The notes under the pieces: model-generated | The model's database searches: none | Told to the model about the DNA's origin: nothing | The model's input: the letters and a program-made list of their open reading frames with translations, nothing else | Origin: an uncultured Oscillibacter sp. | GTDB taxonomy: Bacteria; Bacillota; Clostridia; Oscillospirales; Oscillospiraceae | Length of the DNA stretch: 15,894 nucleotides | Direction of reading: 5' to 3' | NCBI GenBank assembly: GCA_910585165.1 | Contig: CAJUBX010000056.1 | Span: 1 to 15,894 of the forward strand | Part shown: positions 1 to 6,704 of the stretch, one piece after another | Position numbering within the stretch: position 1 is the first letter of the stretch | Layout of the letters: each line of letters begins with the position of its first letter | Position numbers and translations under genes: made by a program

Positions 1-1468
1 CATAGCGGTTCAGGGGCACGTATTTCAGCGTCTCCGCCACGGGGCGGCTGGAGCCGATGGCGGCCCCGGCGGCCTTGGCCAGGTCCTCGATGAGCTTCAT
101 GTTCTTCTTCTCGCCGATGCCCTGGCCCGCGCTGACCACCCGCTCCGCCTGGGTGATGGGCGTGTTGATGGGAATGCCCACGGTGAAGTCGTGGCCGTCC
201 TTCTTGAGGTTGGCAACCAGGGCCTCCACCTTCTCCTGGGCGGTGCCGTCCTTGAAGATGGCGCGCTTTCTCGCTCCGGTCTCGGGGCCCCGCTGCTGGA
301 CGGGGGCGGCGCTGTCGGCCTTGCCCGCCTTGCCCAGAATGTGGGAGGCGATGACCACCCGCTGGATTTCGTTGGTGCCCTCGTAGATGGTGGTGATTTT
401 CGCGTCCCGGTAGAAACGCTCCACCTCCATGCCCTTGAGGTAGCCGCAGCCGCCGAAAATCTGGAGGGCGTCGTTGGTGACCTCCAGGGCGATGTCGGAG
501 GCGTACTGCTTCGCCATGGCGGACTCCATGCCGTAGGGCACGTGGGCCTGCTTCAGCTCGGCGGCGCTGTACACCAGGAAGCGGGCGCAGCGGAGCTTGG
601 TGGCCATGTCGGCGATTTTAAAGGCGATGTTCTGCTGCTGGCAGATGGGGCGGCCGAACTGAACCCGCTCCTTGGAGTACTCCACCGCCGCCTCGTAGGC
701 TCCCTGGGCGATGCCCAGGGCCTGGGCCGCGATGCCGATGCGTCCGCCGTCCAGAGTGGCCATGGCGATTTTGAAGCCCTGGCCCTCCTTGCCCAGCAGG
801 TTCTCCTTGGGAACCTTCACGTTGTTGAAGTTCAGCTGGCAGGTGGCGGAGGAGCGGATGCCCATCTTGTCGTAGTGCTCCTCAAAGGTGAAGCCCTCCC
901 AGCCCTTTTCCACAATGAAGGCGCTGATGCCCCGGGTGCCGATGCCGGGGGTGGTGACGGCGAAGATGACATAGGTGCTGGCTTCCCCGCCGTTGGTGAT
1001 GAAAATTTTCTCGCCGTTTAAGAGGTAGTGGTCCCCCATGTCCTCGGCGGTGGTCTCGGTGCCGCCGGCGTCGGACCCGGCGTTGGGCTCCGTCAGGCCG
1101 AAAGCGCCGATTTTCCGCCCGCTGCAAAGGTCGGGGAGATACTTTTTCTTCTGCTCCTCATTGCCGAAGGCGGCGATGGGGTAGGTGCCGAGAGAGGTGT
1201 GGGCGGAGAGAATGACCCCCGCGCCGCCGTCCACCCGGGCCAGCTCCTCCACGGCGATGGCATAGCTCAGCGCGTCGGCCCCGGCCCCCTCGTATTCCGT
1301 TTCATAGGGCAGGCCCATCAGGCCCAGCTCCCCCATTTTCTTTACGGCCTCCGTGGGGAAGCGGTTCTCCTTGTCCAGCATGAAGGCGATGGGCTTGATT
1401 TCCGTCTCCGCAAATTCCCGGACTTTCGCCCGGAGGTCTTCGTGGGCCTGCGTGGTTTGGTACAGCAT
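1..1468 (-). CDS. Acyl-CoA dehydrogenase fused to ETF-alpha FAD domain (3' end cut by window edge)
   Basis: Probable flavin acyl-CoA dehydrogenase for a short-chain substrate (butyryl-CoA type), acting in the cytoplasm, joined in one chain to the C-terminal domain of electron transfer flavoprotein alpha. The visible 489 residues start at an ATG preceded by AAAGGAGG eight bases upstream. Residues 1 to about 378 are a full acyl-CoA dehydrogenase: the FGLTEPNAGSDAGG flavin/substrate segment, a GKEGQGFKIAM segment, and YEGTNEIQR, whose Glu363 is the expected catalytic base. After a linker (about 379-440), residues 442-489 (ERVVSAGQGIG, then GSSRPVAET) match the start of the ETF-alpha FAD-binding domain. 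The rest lies beyond base 1. I infer that electrons can pass within one polypeptide. Proteins of this kind in related clostridia may also end in a rubredoxin domain, which cannot be checked here. The gene sits 57 bp downstream of the Rrf2 regulator on the same strand and is probably cotranscribed with it. Substrate chain length is not proven. Confidence 0.9.
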   Translation of the reverse strand, partial: MLYQTTQAHEDLRAKVREFAETEIKPIAFMLDKENRFPTEAVKKMGELGLMGLPYETEYEGAGADALSYAIAVEELARVDGGAGVILSAHTSLGTYPIAAFGNEEQKKKYLPDLCSGRKIGAFGLTEPNAGSDAGGTETTAEDMGDHYLLNGEKIFITNGGEASTYVIFAVTTPGIGTRGISAFIVEKGWEGFTFEEHYDKMGIRSSATCQLNFNNVKVPKENLLGKEGQGFKIAMATLDGGRIGIAAQALGIAQGAYEAAVEYSKERVQFGRPICQQQNIAFKIADMATKLRCARFLVYSAAELKQAHVPYGMESAMAKQYASDIALEVTNDALQIFGGCGYLKGMEVERFYRDAKITTIYEGTNEIQRVVIASHILGKAGKADSAAPVQQRGPETGARKRAIFKDGTAQEKVEALVANLKKDGHDFTVGIPINTPITQAERVVSAGQGIGEKKNMKLIEDLAKAAGAAIGSSRPVAETLKYVPLNRY

Positions 1469-1525
1469 GTTGAATGCCTCCTTTTCCCGTAATGATCCTT
1501 ATGGCATATAGAAACGCTGGATACG

Positions 1526-1918
1526 CTAAAAAATATCGCTCAGCGGCATGCGCCGCAGCTCCCGGTCCAGGGCCGCCTGGATGCGCCCCAGCTCCCGGCA
1601 GACGCCGCAGCCGCCCTTGGGGAAGTTCTCACACTGGTAGCCCTCCCGCTGGCAGCGGTTGAGGAGGGGCGGTTCGCCGATGGCCTGAAACACGTCGTAA
1701 ATGCTCATATCCTCGCAGCGGCGTTTAAGAAAATAGCCCCCGCTGACGCCGCGGCGGCTCTCCACCACTCCGGCGGACAAAAGGCGGTTCAGCAGCTTCA
1801 GGGTAATCGCCTTTTGCATGTGCTCCTGCCGGGCCACGGCGGCGGCGGAAAGCTGCCCGTCCCGGTGCAGCGCCCGCAGGATGCGCAGGGCGTAATCCAT
1901 CTCTCTTGTAACCAGCAA
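1526..1918 (-). CDS. Rrf2-family transcriptional regulator with cysteine cluster
   Basis: DNA-binding regulator of the Rrf2 family (relatives: IscR, NsrR, CymR), 130 residues, a typical length. I place the start at the TTG at 1916-1918. It follows AGAGGTGG at short spacing and gives the family's usual N-terminus (LLVTREMDYALRIL). An in-frame ATG at 1948 has no ribosome site and lies inside the leader inverted repeat. The winged-helix part spans residues 1-65, with the wing around RRGVSGGYFL. The sensor region carries Cys89, Cys96, Cys104 and Cys107 (spacings of 6, 7 and 2 residues), consistent with an iron-sulfur cluster. Cys68 is an additional cysteine. The acyl-CoA dehydrogenase fusion follows, so redox, iron or nitric oxide control of that gene is a reasonable inference. 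The ligand and the type of cluster cannot be read from sequence. Confidence 0.88.
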   Translation of the reverse strand: MLVTREMDYALRILRALHRDGQLSAAAVARQEHMQKAITLKLLNRLLSAGVVESRRGVSGGYFLKRRCEDMSIYDVFQAIGEPPLLNRCQREGYQCENFPKGGCGVCRELGRIQAALDRELRRMPLSDIF

Positions 1919-1947
1919 ACAACCACCTCTATTGCTTTTGCAGCGCA

Positions 1948-1966
1948 TGTACGGACGATATGTACA
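1948..1966. promoter_or_regulatory. Candidate operator: inverted repeat in rrf2 leader
   Basis: TGTAC and GTACA arms are separated by nine bases, between the promoter (2001-2028) and the Rrf2 gene start (1918). A further GTAC occurs at 1986-1989, close to the expected transcription start. A dyad in this position suits autoregulation by the Rrf2 protein, but no binding consensus is matched, so this is inference. Confidence 0.35.
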
Positions 1967-2000
1967 GGCTCACCCACTATATATTGTACTTTTTTCGTTA

Positions 2001-2028
2001 ATTATACCAGAAACGGCAAAAAAGTCAA
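2001..2028 (-). promoter_or_regulatory. Sigma-A promoter of the rrf2-acyl-CoA dehydrogenase unit
   Basis: Read on the minus strand: a -35 box TTGACT (2023-2028), a 16-base spacer and a perfect -10 box TATAAT (2001-2006). The expected transcription start is near 1994, leaving a leader of about 75 bases that contains the GTAC inverted repeat. Confidence 0.8.
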
Positions 2029-2068
2029 TAAACAGGGATAGGGAGTGGGAAAAATTGGAGAGTATGAC

Positions 2069-2105
2069 AAAAAACGCTGGTCGGTTTCAGCGAAACCGAC
2101 CAGCG
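2069..2105 (-). terminator. Intrinsic terminator after folD
   Basis: A perfect 13-bp stem (arms within 2075-2105) with a five-base loop is followed on the minus strand by six T residues (2069-2074). It lies 18 bp past the folD stop and closes the M16-lgt-folD transcription unit before the rrf2 promoter. Confidence 0.92.
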
Positions 2106-2123
2106 CTTGCGAAAATTTTTGCG

Positions 2124-2963
2124 TCAACGCCCCCGAAGCCGGGCGGCCCGGAGGACGTTTTGCAGCAGGCAGGCCCGGGTCATGGGGCCAACGCCGCCGG
2201 GAACCGGGGTGAGGAAGCCCGCCACGGCCTCCACCGCCGGAAAGTCTGCGTCCCCGGCAAGCTTTCCGTCCTCCCCGCGGTTCATGGCAACGTCAATCAC
2301 CGCCGCGCCGGGCTTCACCATATCCGCCGTCACCAGGCCGGGACGGCCTGCGGCGCAGACCAGAATGTCCGCCTGCCGGGCCAGGGCGGGCAGGTCCTTA
2401 GTATGGGAGTGGCAGAGGGTGACGGTTCCGTCCCGGGCGGTGAGAAGCTGGGCCAGGGGGCGGCCCACCAGGAGGCTCCGCCCGATGACGGCGCAGCGCC
2501 GTCCCCGGACCGGAATTTTATAGGCGTCCAGCAGCTCCAAAACCCCTGCGGGGGTGCAGGGCAGGAAGCGGGGCTCCCCCTGGGCCAGAAGCCCGGCGTT
2601 CAGAGGGTGGAAGCAGTCCACGTCCTTTTCCGGGGAAAGGGCGCGGAGCACCGGGCGGGGGTCCAGCCCCTCCGGCAGGGGGAGCTGGACCAGGATGCCG
2701 TCTACGGCCCCATCCCGGTTCAGCTTGTCCACCAGGGCCAGCAGCTCCCCCTGGGAGACCTCCGCCGGGAGGCGGTGGGTCCGGGTGCGGATGCCGCACT
2801 CCGCGCAGTCCCGCTCCTTGCCCCGGACGTAAATTTGGGAGGCCGGGTCGTCTCCCGCCAGCACCACGGCCAACATGGGAGGACGGGACAGGGCGGCGGC
2901 CTCCTCCCGGATTCGGGCCTTGAGCCGGGCGGCCAAGGCCGCGCCGTCAAGCCTGACCGCCAT
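2124..2963 (-). CDS. folD: Bifunctional methylenetetrahydrofolate dehydrogenase/cyclohydrolase FolD
   Basis: Cytoplasmic enzyme interconverting 5,10-methylene-, methenyl- and 10-formyl-tetrahydrofolate with NADP(H), supplying one-carbon units for purines and formyl-Met. Its 279 residues match the family length. Visible signatures are YVRGK with the catalytic Lys49, GILVQLPLPEGLD, the PCTPAGVLELL segment, the Rossmann motif IGRSLLVGRPLAQLL and the C-terminal PVPGGVGPMT. In the Rossmann motif the usual SNIVGKP is SLLVGRP, a mild variation. The ATG start follows AAGGAGG by five bases, and that ribosome site lies inside the last codons of lgt. The two genes overlap by 17 bases and are probably translationally coupled. 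FolD is last in the operon, just before the terminator. Confidence 0.96.
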   Translation of the reverse strand: MAVRLDGAALAARLKARIREEAAALSRPPMLAVVLAGDDPASQIYVRGKERDCAECGIRTRTHRLPAEVSQGELLALVDKLNRDGAVDGILVQLPLPEGLDPRPVLRALSPEKDVDCFHPLNAGLLAQGEPRFLPCTPAGVLELLDAYKIPVRGRRCAVIGRSLLVGRPLAQLLTARDGTVTLCHSHTKDLPALARQADILVCAAGRPGLVTADMVKPGAAVIDVAMNRGEDGKLAGDADFPAVEAVAGFLTPVPGGVGPMTRACLLQNVLRAARLRGR

Positions 2964-4020
2964 GGGGACCTCCTTCCGCTTCCGTGGAGGACGCTGTTTC
3001 CGCAGGAGCTTCCGTTTCCATGGGGGCTTCCGATTCTGCGGAAGCCTTCGTTTCCGCAGGAATTTCCGGCCCTGCGGGGGTCTCCGCCGGGCCGGTCTCC
3101 GTTTCCGCCGGAGCCCCCGCCAAGGCCGCCGCCACGCGGTTTACCAACAGGTCCCCAGGAACGTGCCTGCGGATTTTAAGCTCATAGAACAGCGCCAGGG
3201 CCGCAGTCAGCGCCAGAAGCGCGCTCAGCGCCTGGGAAACCCGTATGGGCTGGCCCAATAACGTCCAGTCAAAGAGGTACAGGCTGTCGGTCCGCAGCCC
3301 CTCAATCCAGGTGCGGCCCAGGCCATACCAGAGAAAATAGAACCAGGTGTTCTCCCCGTCGAACCGGCGGCCCCGGGAGACGACAAAGAGAATCAGTAAG
3401 AGCCCAATCAGGTTCCACAGGCTTTCGTAGAAGAACGTAGGGTGGACCTCCACATACTGGTAAGCGCTGGTCCACACCCGCATCCTCCAGGGAAGGTCCG
3501 TCAGGCTGCCAAAGGCCTCCCGGTTGATGAAATTGGCCCAGCGGCCGATGATCTGGCCCAGCAGCAGCCCCATGACCGCCAGGTCCGTCATAGCTCCGAA
3601 TTTCAGGCGCTTCAGCCGGGTGAAGAAGAAGACCGTCAGGGCCCCGGCGATGACGGTGCCGTAGATGGCGATGCCGCCGTCCCAGATGGCGATAATCCGG
3701 CCCCAGTCCAGGGCCCCGGAGGCGTCCCGGTAGAGGTCCAGGTAGAAAACGACATAGTAAATGCGGGAGCCCAGGATGCAGCAGGGCACCGCCCAGAGGA
3801 CGAAATCCAGCACGTTGTCCTCCGTCAGGCCGTAGCGCTTGGCCTGCTTCATGCACAGCAGAAGCCCCGCCAGAAAGGCCAGGGCCAGGATGATGCCGTA
3901 CCAGTAAATGCCGTGGCCTATGTGGACGGCGACGGGGTCCGGGTTGAATTCCCAGTCCCCGAAAAGGCCGGGGAAGCTGATGGGCATGTTTTTCAGCGCG
4001 GTCAGTTCAGGAGCGGACAT
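2947..4020 (-). CDS. lgt: Prolipoprotein diacylglyceryl transferase Lgt with acidic repeat tail
   Basis: Integral membrane enzyme that transfers diacylglycerol from phosphatidylglycerol to the lipobox cysteine of prolipoproteins. At 357 residues it is longer than the usual 260-300. The catalytic core spans about residues 30-285: HGIYWYGI, DGGIAIYG, the signature GQIIGRWANFINREAFG (with Arg160 and Asn163), HPTFFYES, and GLGRTWIEGLR with Arg236. Where E. coli has His103 in its GG-x-x-x-H segment, this protein has Tyr120; other Firmicute sequences also vary there. Residues 301-357 form a low-complexity Ala/Glu/Pro/Thr tail with repeated PAET, probably cytoplasmic. The ATG follows AGGGAGG and begins one base after the stop of the M16 gene. 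The tail-coding DNA runs into folD. Lgt would process lipoproteins such as the one encoded at 14049-15371. Confidence 0.95.
   Translation of the reverse strand: MSAPELTALKNMPISFPGLFGDWEFNPDPVAVHIGHGIYWYGIILALAFLAGLLLCMKQAKRYGLTEDNVLDFVLWAVPCCILGSRIYYVVFYLDLYRDASGALDWGRIIAIWDGGIAIYGTVIAGALTVFFFTRLKRLKFGAMTDLAVMGLLLGQIIGRWANFINREAFGSLTDLPWRMRVWTSAYQYVEVHPTFFYESLWNLIGLLLILFVVSRGRRFDGENTWFYFLWYGLGRTWIEGLRTDSLYLFDWTLLGQPIRVSQALSALLALTAALALFYELKIRRHVPGDLLVNRVAAALAGAPAETETGPAETPAGPEIPAETKASAESEAPMETEAPAETASSTEAEGGPHGGQA
2950..3120 (-). repeat. Degenerate coding repeat for the Lgt tail
   Basis: Encodes Lgt residues 301-357. PAET or PMET units recur about every 7-12 residues (five can be counted) and the DNA shows recurring GGAAAC/GAAGC-type blocks. 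The tail is strongly acidic with few hydrophobic residues, which suggests disorder. The repeat probably arose by slippage, and its copy number may vary between strains. Confidence 0.6.
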
Positions 4021-4021
4021 A

Positions 4022-5293
4022 TCAAGCCTCCCTGGGAACGATTTCGCTGAGGACCGACCGCTCCGCCGTCACGTTTTCCCGGAGGAAGCCCAGCACGTCC
4101 TCCTGGGTAACGCCGTCGAAGACCTCCGGGAAGCGAAGGGGATCGAAGCCGCCGAAGTACCCCTCAGTCAGGGAAACCGCGATGTTTTCAAAGGAGTTCA
4201 GCCCCCGGAGGCTGGAGCCGAAGCTGGCCCGGAGGGTCCGCCGGAAGAACTCCTGGTCCACGCCCTGGCGGACCAGGCGGTCCGCCTCCTTCTGGAGCTC
4301 GGCGGCCACGGTACGAGGTTCCTTGCTCTCTCCTCCGGCATAGAGGAACGCCGCGCCGGGCATCAGCTCGAAGGCGCCGCCGAAGCTGGAGTTGATGATC
4401 CACTGGCTGTAGAGCCGCTGGTAGAGGGGGCTGGACTCGCCGAACAGCAGATCGCAGGCCAAGTCCCCCAGCACCATGGTCCGCAGGCGGTCCTCCCCCT
4501 CCCCGGCGGGACGGCATTTATAGCCCGCCAGGAACTGGGGACTGGAAACCTCCATGGCCAGGCGGGTCTCCCGCTCCGCCGGGGCCTCCGGCTCCTCGCC
4601 GTAGTCCCGGGGAACCACAGGACCGCCCTCTTTGGGGAGGACCCGGCGGGCAAGGTCCTCTACCTTCACGGGGTCCACATTGCCCACCACCGTCAAAATC
4701 ATGTTGGAGGGGGTGTAGAACGCCTTGTGGCAGTCGTAGAGAGTCTCCGCCGTAATATGGGCGATGCTCTCCACCGTTCCGGCGATGGAGGTACGGGCGG
4801 TGTGGTTTTTGTAAAGGGCCCGGAGCATCCGGACGTAGATCTGCCAGTCGGGGTTGTCCTCAATCATCCGGATTTCCTGGCCGATGATGCCCTGCTCCTT
4901 GGCCACGCTCTCTGCGGTGAAGTAGGGAATGGAGACGAAGGACAAAAGGATTTCCAGATTCTCGTCAAAGTGGTCCGCAGAATCGAAATAGTAGCCGGTC
5001 ATGGCGTTGGAGGTGAAGGCGTTGGGCTCCGCGCCGTTTTTTGCCAGTTCCTGGAGGGCGTTGCCCTCCTTGGTGTCGAACATCTTGTGCTCCAGGTAGT
5101 GGGCGATGCCGGCGGGGGTGTCCAGCCACCGGCCGTTCAGCCGGAAGCGGGTGTCCATGCCGCCGTAGCGGGCGGCGAAAAAGGCGTATTTTTTCACGTG
5201 GTCCGGCTTGGGGACCACCCGAAGCGCCAGGCCGTTGGGCAGGGTTCCGCAGTAAACGGTTTCCCCCAGGCGCTCGTAAAGGACGGGTTTCAT
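4022..5293 (-). CDS. M16-family zinc metallopeptidase (YmfH-like)
   Basis: Processing peptidase of the M16 (insulinase/pitrilysin) family, 423 residues, corresponding to B. subtilis YmfH. The inverted zinc motif HYLEH is at residues 65-69 (His65, Glu68, His69). Glu140 in GQEIRM is the expected third ligand, with Glu133 seven residues before it as in pitrilysin. The N-terminal catalytic domain (about 1-215) is followed by the structurally similar second domain (about 216-423), which contains the YQRLYSQWIINSSF segment. The ATG at 5293 was chosen because AAGGAGG lies seven bases upstream and it overlaps the preceding gene's stop as ATGA; the reading frame stays open upstream, but that part only shadows the neighbouring gene. 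M16 proteins usually work in pairs, and the preceding gene is the expected partner. No signal peptide is seen, so a cytoplasmic location is likely. The substrate is unknown; small peptides are typical. Confidence 0.9.
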   Translation of the reverse strand: MKPVLYERLGETVYCGTLPNGLALRVVPKPDHVKKYAFFAARYGGMDTRFRLNGRWLDTPAGIAHYLEHKMFDTKEGNALQELAKNGAEPNAFTSNAMTGYYFDSADHFDENLEILLSFVSIPYFTAESVAKEQGIIGQEIRMIEDNPDWQIYVRMLRALYKNHTARTSIAGTVESIAHITAETLYDCHKAFYTPSNMILTVVGNVDPVKVEDLARRVLPKEGGPVVPRDYGEEPEAPAERETRLAMEVSSPQFLAGYKCRPAGEGEDRLRTMVLGDLACDLLFGESSPLYQRLYSQWIINSSFGGAFELMPGAAFLYAGGESKEPRTVAAELQKEADRLVRQGVDQEFFRRTLRASFGSSLRGLNSFENIAVSLTEGYFGGFDPLRFPEVFDGVTQEDVLGFLRENVTAERSVLSEIVPREA

Positions 5294-6552
5294 GCCTCCG
5301 CCTCCTTTCCCTGCAAAAAGTATACGGTGTCCAGCTTCACTGAGGACATGGCCTCGAAGATGCGCTCCGGGGTGACGGCGCGGACCTGGTCCGCCAGGTC
5401 CTCCGGGGACTCGCCGCAGCCGGTGGCGGCCTGGCCCAGATAGAAATTCTCCAGCTTCCCCTGGGAATCCCCCATGGAGGCGTAGGCGTTCAGCAGGGTG
5501 CTCCGGGCGGCCTCCAGCTCCCAAGCCTCCAGCTCGCCCCTTTGGACGGCCTCCAGCTGGGCCATGATCTCGTCATAGGCCCTCTGGTAGTTCTCAAACT
5601 CCACGCCGGAGGAGACGGTGATGAGGCCCTTTTGCCGGTGAAACTGGGAGGAGGCGTAATAGCACAGGGACAGCTTTTCCCGGACGTTCAAAAAGAGCTT
5701 GGAGTTGCTGCTGCCGCCAAACAGGGTATTGCCCAGCAGCAGCGCGGCGGTATCGCCGCTGCCGCAGGCAAAGCCCATGCCCAGCTTGCCCTGGGTAACG
5801 TCCAGGCGATCGGTGACGAAGCGGGGCTCCTCCGGCGGGACGTGGGGCGCGGGCCTCAGCGGGGCCTCCGCCTCCTTTCGGGGAAGGTCCGCCAAAGCGG
5901 CGCGGAGCGCGTCCTCCACCCGGGACTGTCCGGCGCTGCCGCTGTAGAAAATCTCCAGCCGGGAGGCGGAAACCAGCTCCCGGTACGCCTCGAAAAGCAG
6001 CTGGGGGTGCAGGGCGGCGGCAATCTGCTCGTTGCCCAGGCGCGGCACGCCGTAGGGCTCCCCGGTGCACATCTCCTGGAGGAGGCGGCTGTCGGCATAG
6101 GAGCGCTTATCGTTGAGAATGCTGCGCACGGCGTCGATGAGGTTGATTTTCTCGCTTTCGAAATACTCGCTGAGGAACAGGCCGTCCCGGGTGGCGGGGC
6201 GGCAGATCAGCTCTCCTAAAAGGTCTGCGGCGGGCTCCAGCAGGCGCTCTTTGCCGGGGGCGAAGCAGTCGTCGATAAGGCTGGCCACGAAGCCCACACA
6301 CTGGGTTTCTCCCTTTTTGCGGACGGTAACGTCGATCCGGGCGCCGTAGAGCCCGTCCAGGCGGCGGGACAGGGCTCCCATGTCCGGGTAGGAGGCGGTG
6401 CCCCGGCGGAGGACTGCGGCGATCAGGGCGTTGGCGGAAGCGGTCTCCCACCGCAGGGGGACGGCGAACTGGGCGGAGAGGAGGCTTGTTTTGAATTTCT
6501 TCGCCGGAAGGTACGTGAGAAACACGCCCTCGGCGAGTTGGGTTCTTGTCAC
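5290..6552 (-). CDS. M16-like protein lacking the zinc motif (YmfF-like partner)
   Basis: A 420-residue M16-fold protein corresponding to B. subtilis YmfF. At the site where an active enzyme carries HxxEH, this protein reads NALIAAVLRRGT (residues 41-52), so it should not bind catalytic zinc. The C-terminal half keeps the family layout, with a GGSSNSKLFLNVREKLSLCYY stretch (from about residue 285; the conserved Arg/Tyr region of M16 second domains). It starts with GTG at 6552, preceded by AAAGGAG nine bases upstream, and is the first gene of the operon. It overlaps the active M16 gene by four bases (ATGA), which suggests coupled translation and equal amounts. By analogy with mitochondrial and bacterial M16 heterodimers, I infer a non-catalytic subunit that shapes the substrate chamber. 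Confidence 0.86.
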   Translation of the reverse strand: MTRTQLAEGVFLTYLPAKKFKTSLLSAQFAVPLRWETASANALIAAVLRRGTASYPDMGALSRRLDGLYGARIDVTVRKKGETQCVGFVASLIDDCFAPGKERLLEPAADLLGELICRPATRDGLFLSEYFESEKINLIDAVRSILNDKRSYADSRLLQEMCTGEPYGVPRLGNEQIAAALHPQLLFEAYRELVSASRLEIFYSGSAGQSRVEDALRAALADLPRKEAEAPLRPAPHVPPEEPRFVTDRLDVTQGKLGMGFACGSGDTAALLLGNTLFGGSSNSKLFLNVREKLSLCYYASSQFHRQKGLITVSSGVEFENYQRAYDEIMAQLEAVQRGELEAWELEAARSTLLNAYASMGDSQGKLENFYLGQAATGCGESPEDLADQVRAVTPERIFEAMSSVKLDTVYFLQGKEAEA

Positions 6553-6622
6553 GAGGTTCAGCTCCTTTTGTAAAATCGGGGTCTGTTCCCGGGGGCGGCG
6601 CTGGGGCTGCCATTCCTATCCA

Positions 6623-6651
6623 AGTATATACTGAATGAACCGGGATTGCAA
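6623..6651 (-). promoter_or_regulatory. Sigma-A promoter of the M16-lgt-folD operon
   Basis: On the minus strand a -35 box TTGCAA (6646-6651) is followed by a 17-base spacer and a -10 box TATACT (6623-6628). The expected start is near 6616, giving a leader of about 60 bases before the GTG at 6552. Confidence 0.75.
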
Positions 6652-6658
6652 GACTGAC

Positions 6659-6685
6659 ATATTTCCCGCCCGCCGGACATAGGTT
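6659..6685 (+). promoter_or_regulatory. Candidate sigma-E sporulation promoter of spoIIP
   Basis: ATA (6659-6661), a 16-base gap, then CATAGGTT (6678-6685) fits the mother-cell sigma-E pattern of ATA, 16-18 bases and CATAnnnT. spoIIP is a sigma-E gene in B. subtilis. The expected start (about 6690) is very close to the ribosome site AGAGGTG at 6691-6697, which weakens the case slightly. Confidence 0.45.
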
Positions 6686-6704
6686 GTCCAAGAGGTGAGC
6701 GGAT

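Noticed and set aside
191..1021. Long plus-strand open frame opposite the acyl-CoA dehydrogenase
   Set aside because: It is antisense to a clearly conserved gene, lacks a ribosome site and has Gly/His/Val-rich low-complexity content typical of a GC-rich shadow frame.
3908..5443. 511-residue plus-strand open frame across the lgt and M16 genes
   Set aside because: It spans antisense to two recognised genes and the boundary between them, with no family motif or ribosome site.
5294..5524. N-terminal extension of the M16 peptidase to an upstream ATG
   Set aside because: The extra 77 residues lie inside the preceding gene in another frame and look like shadow sequence. The ATG at 5293 has a strong ribosome site and gives the family N-terminus.
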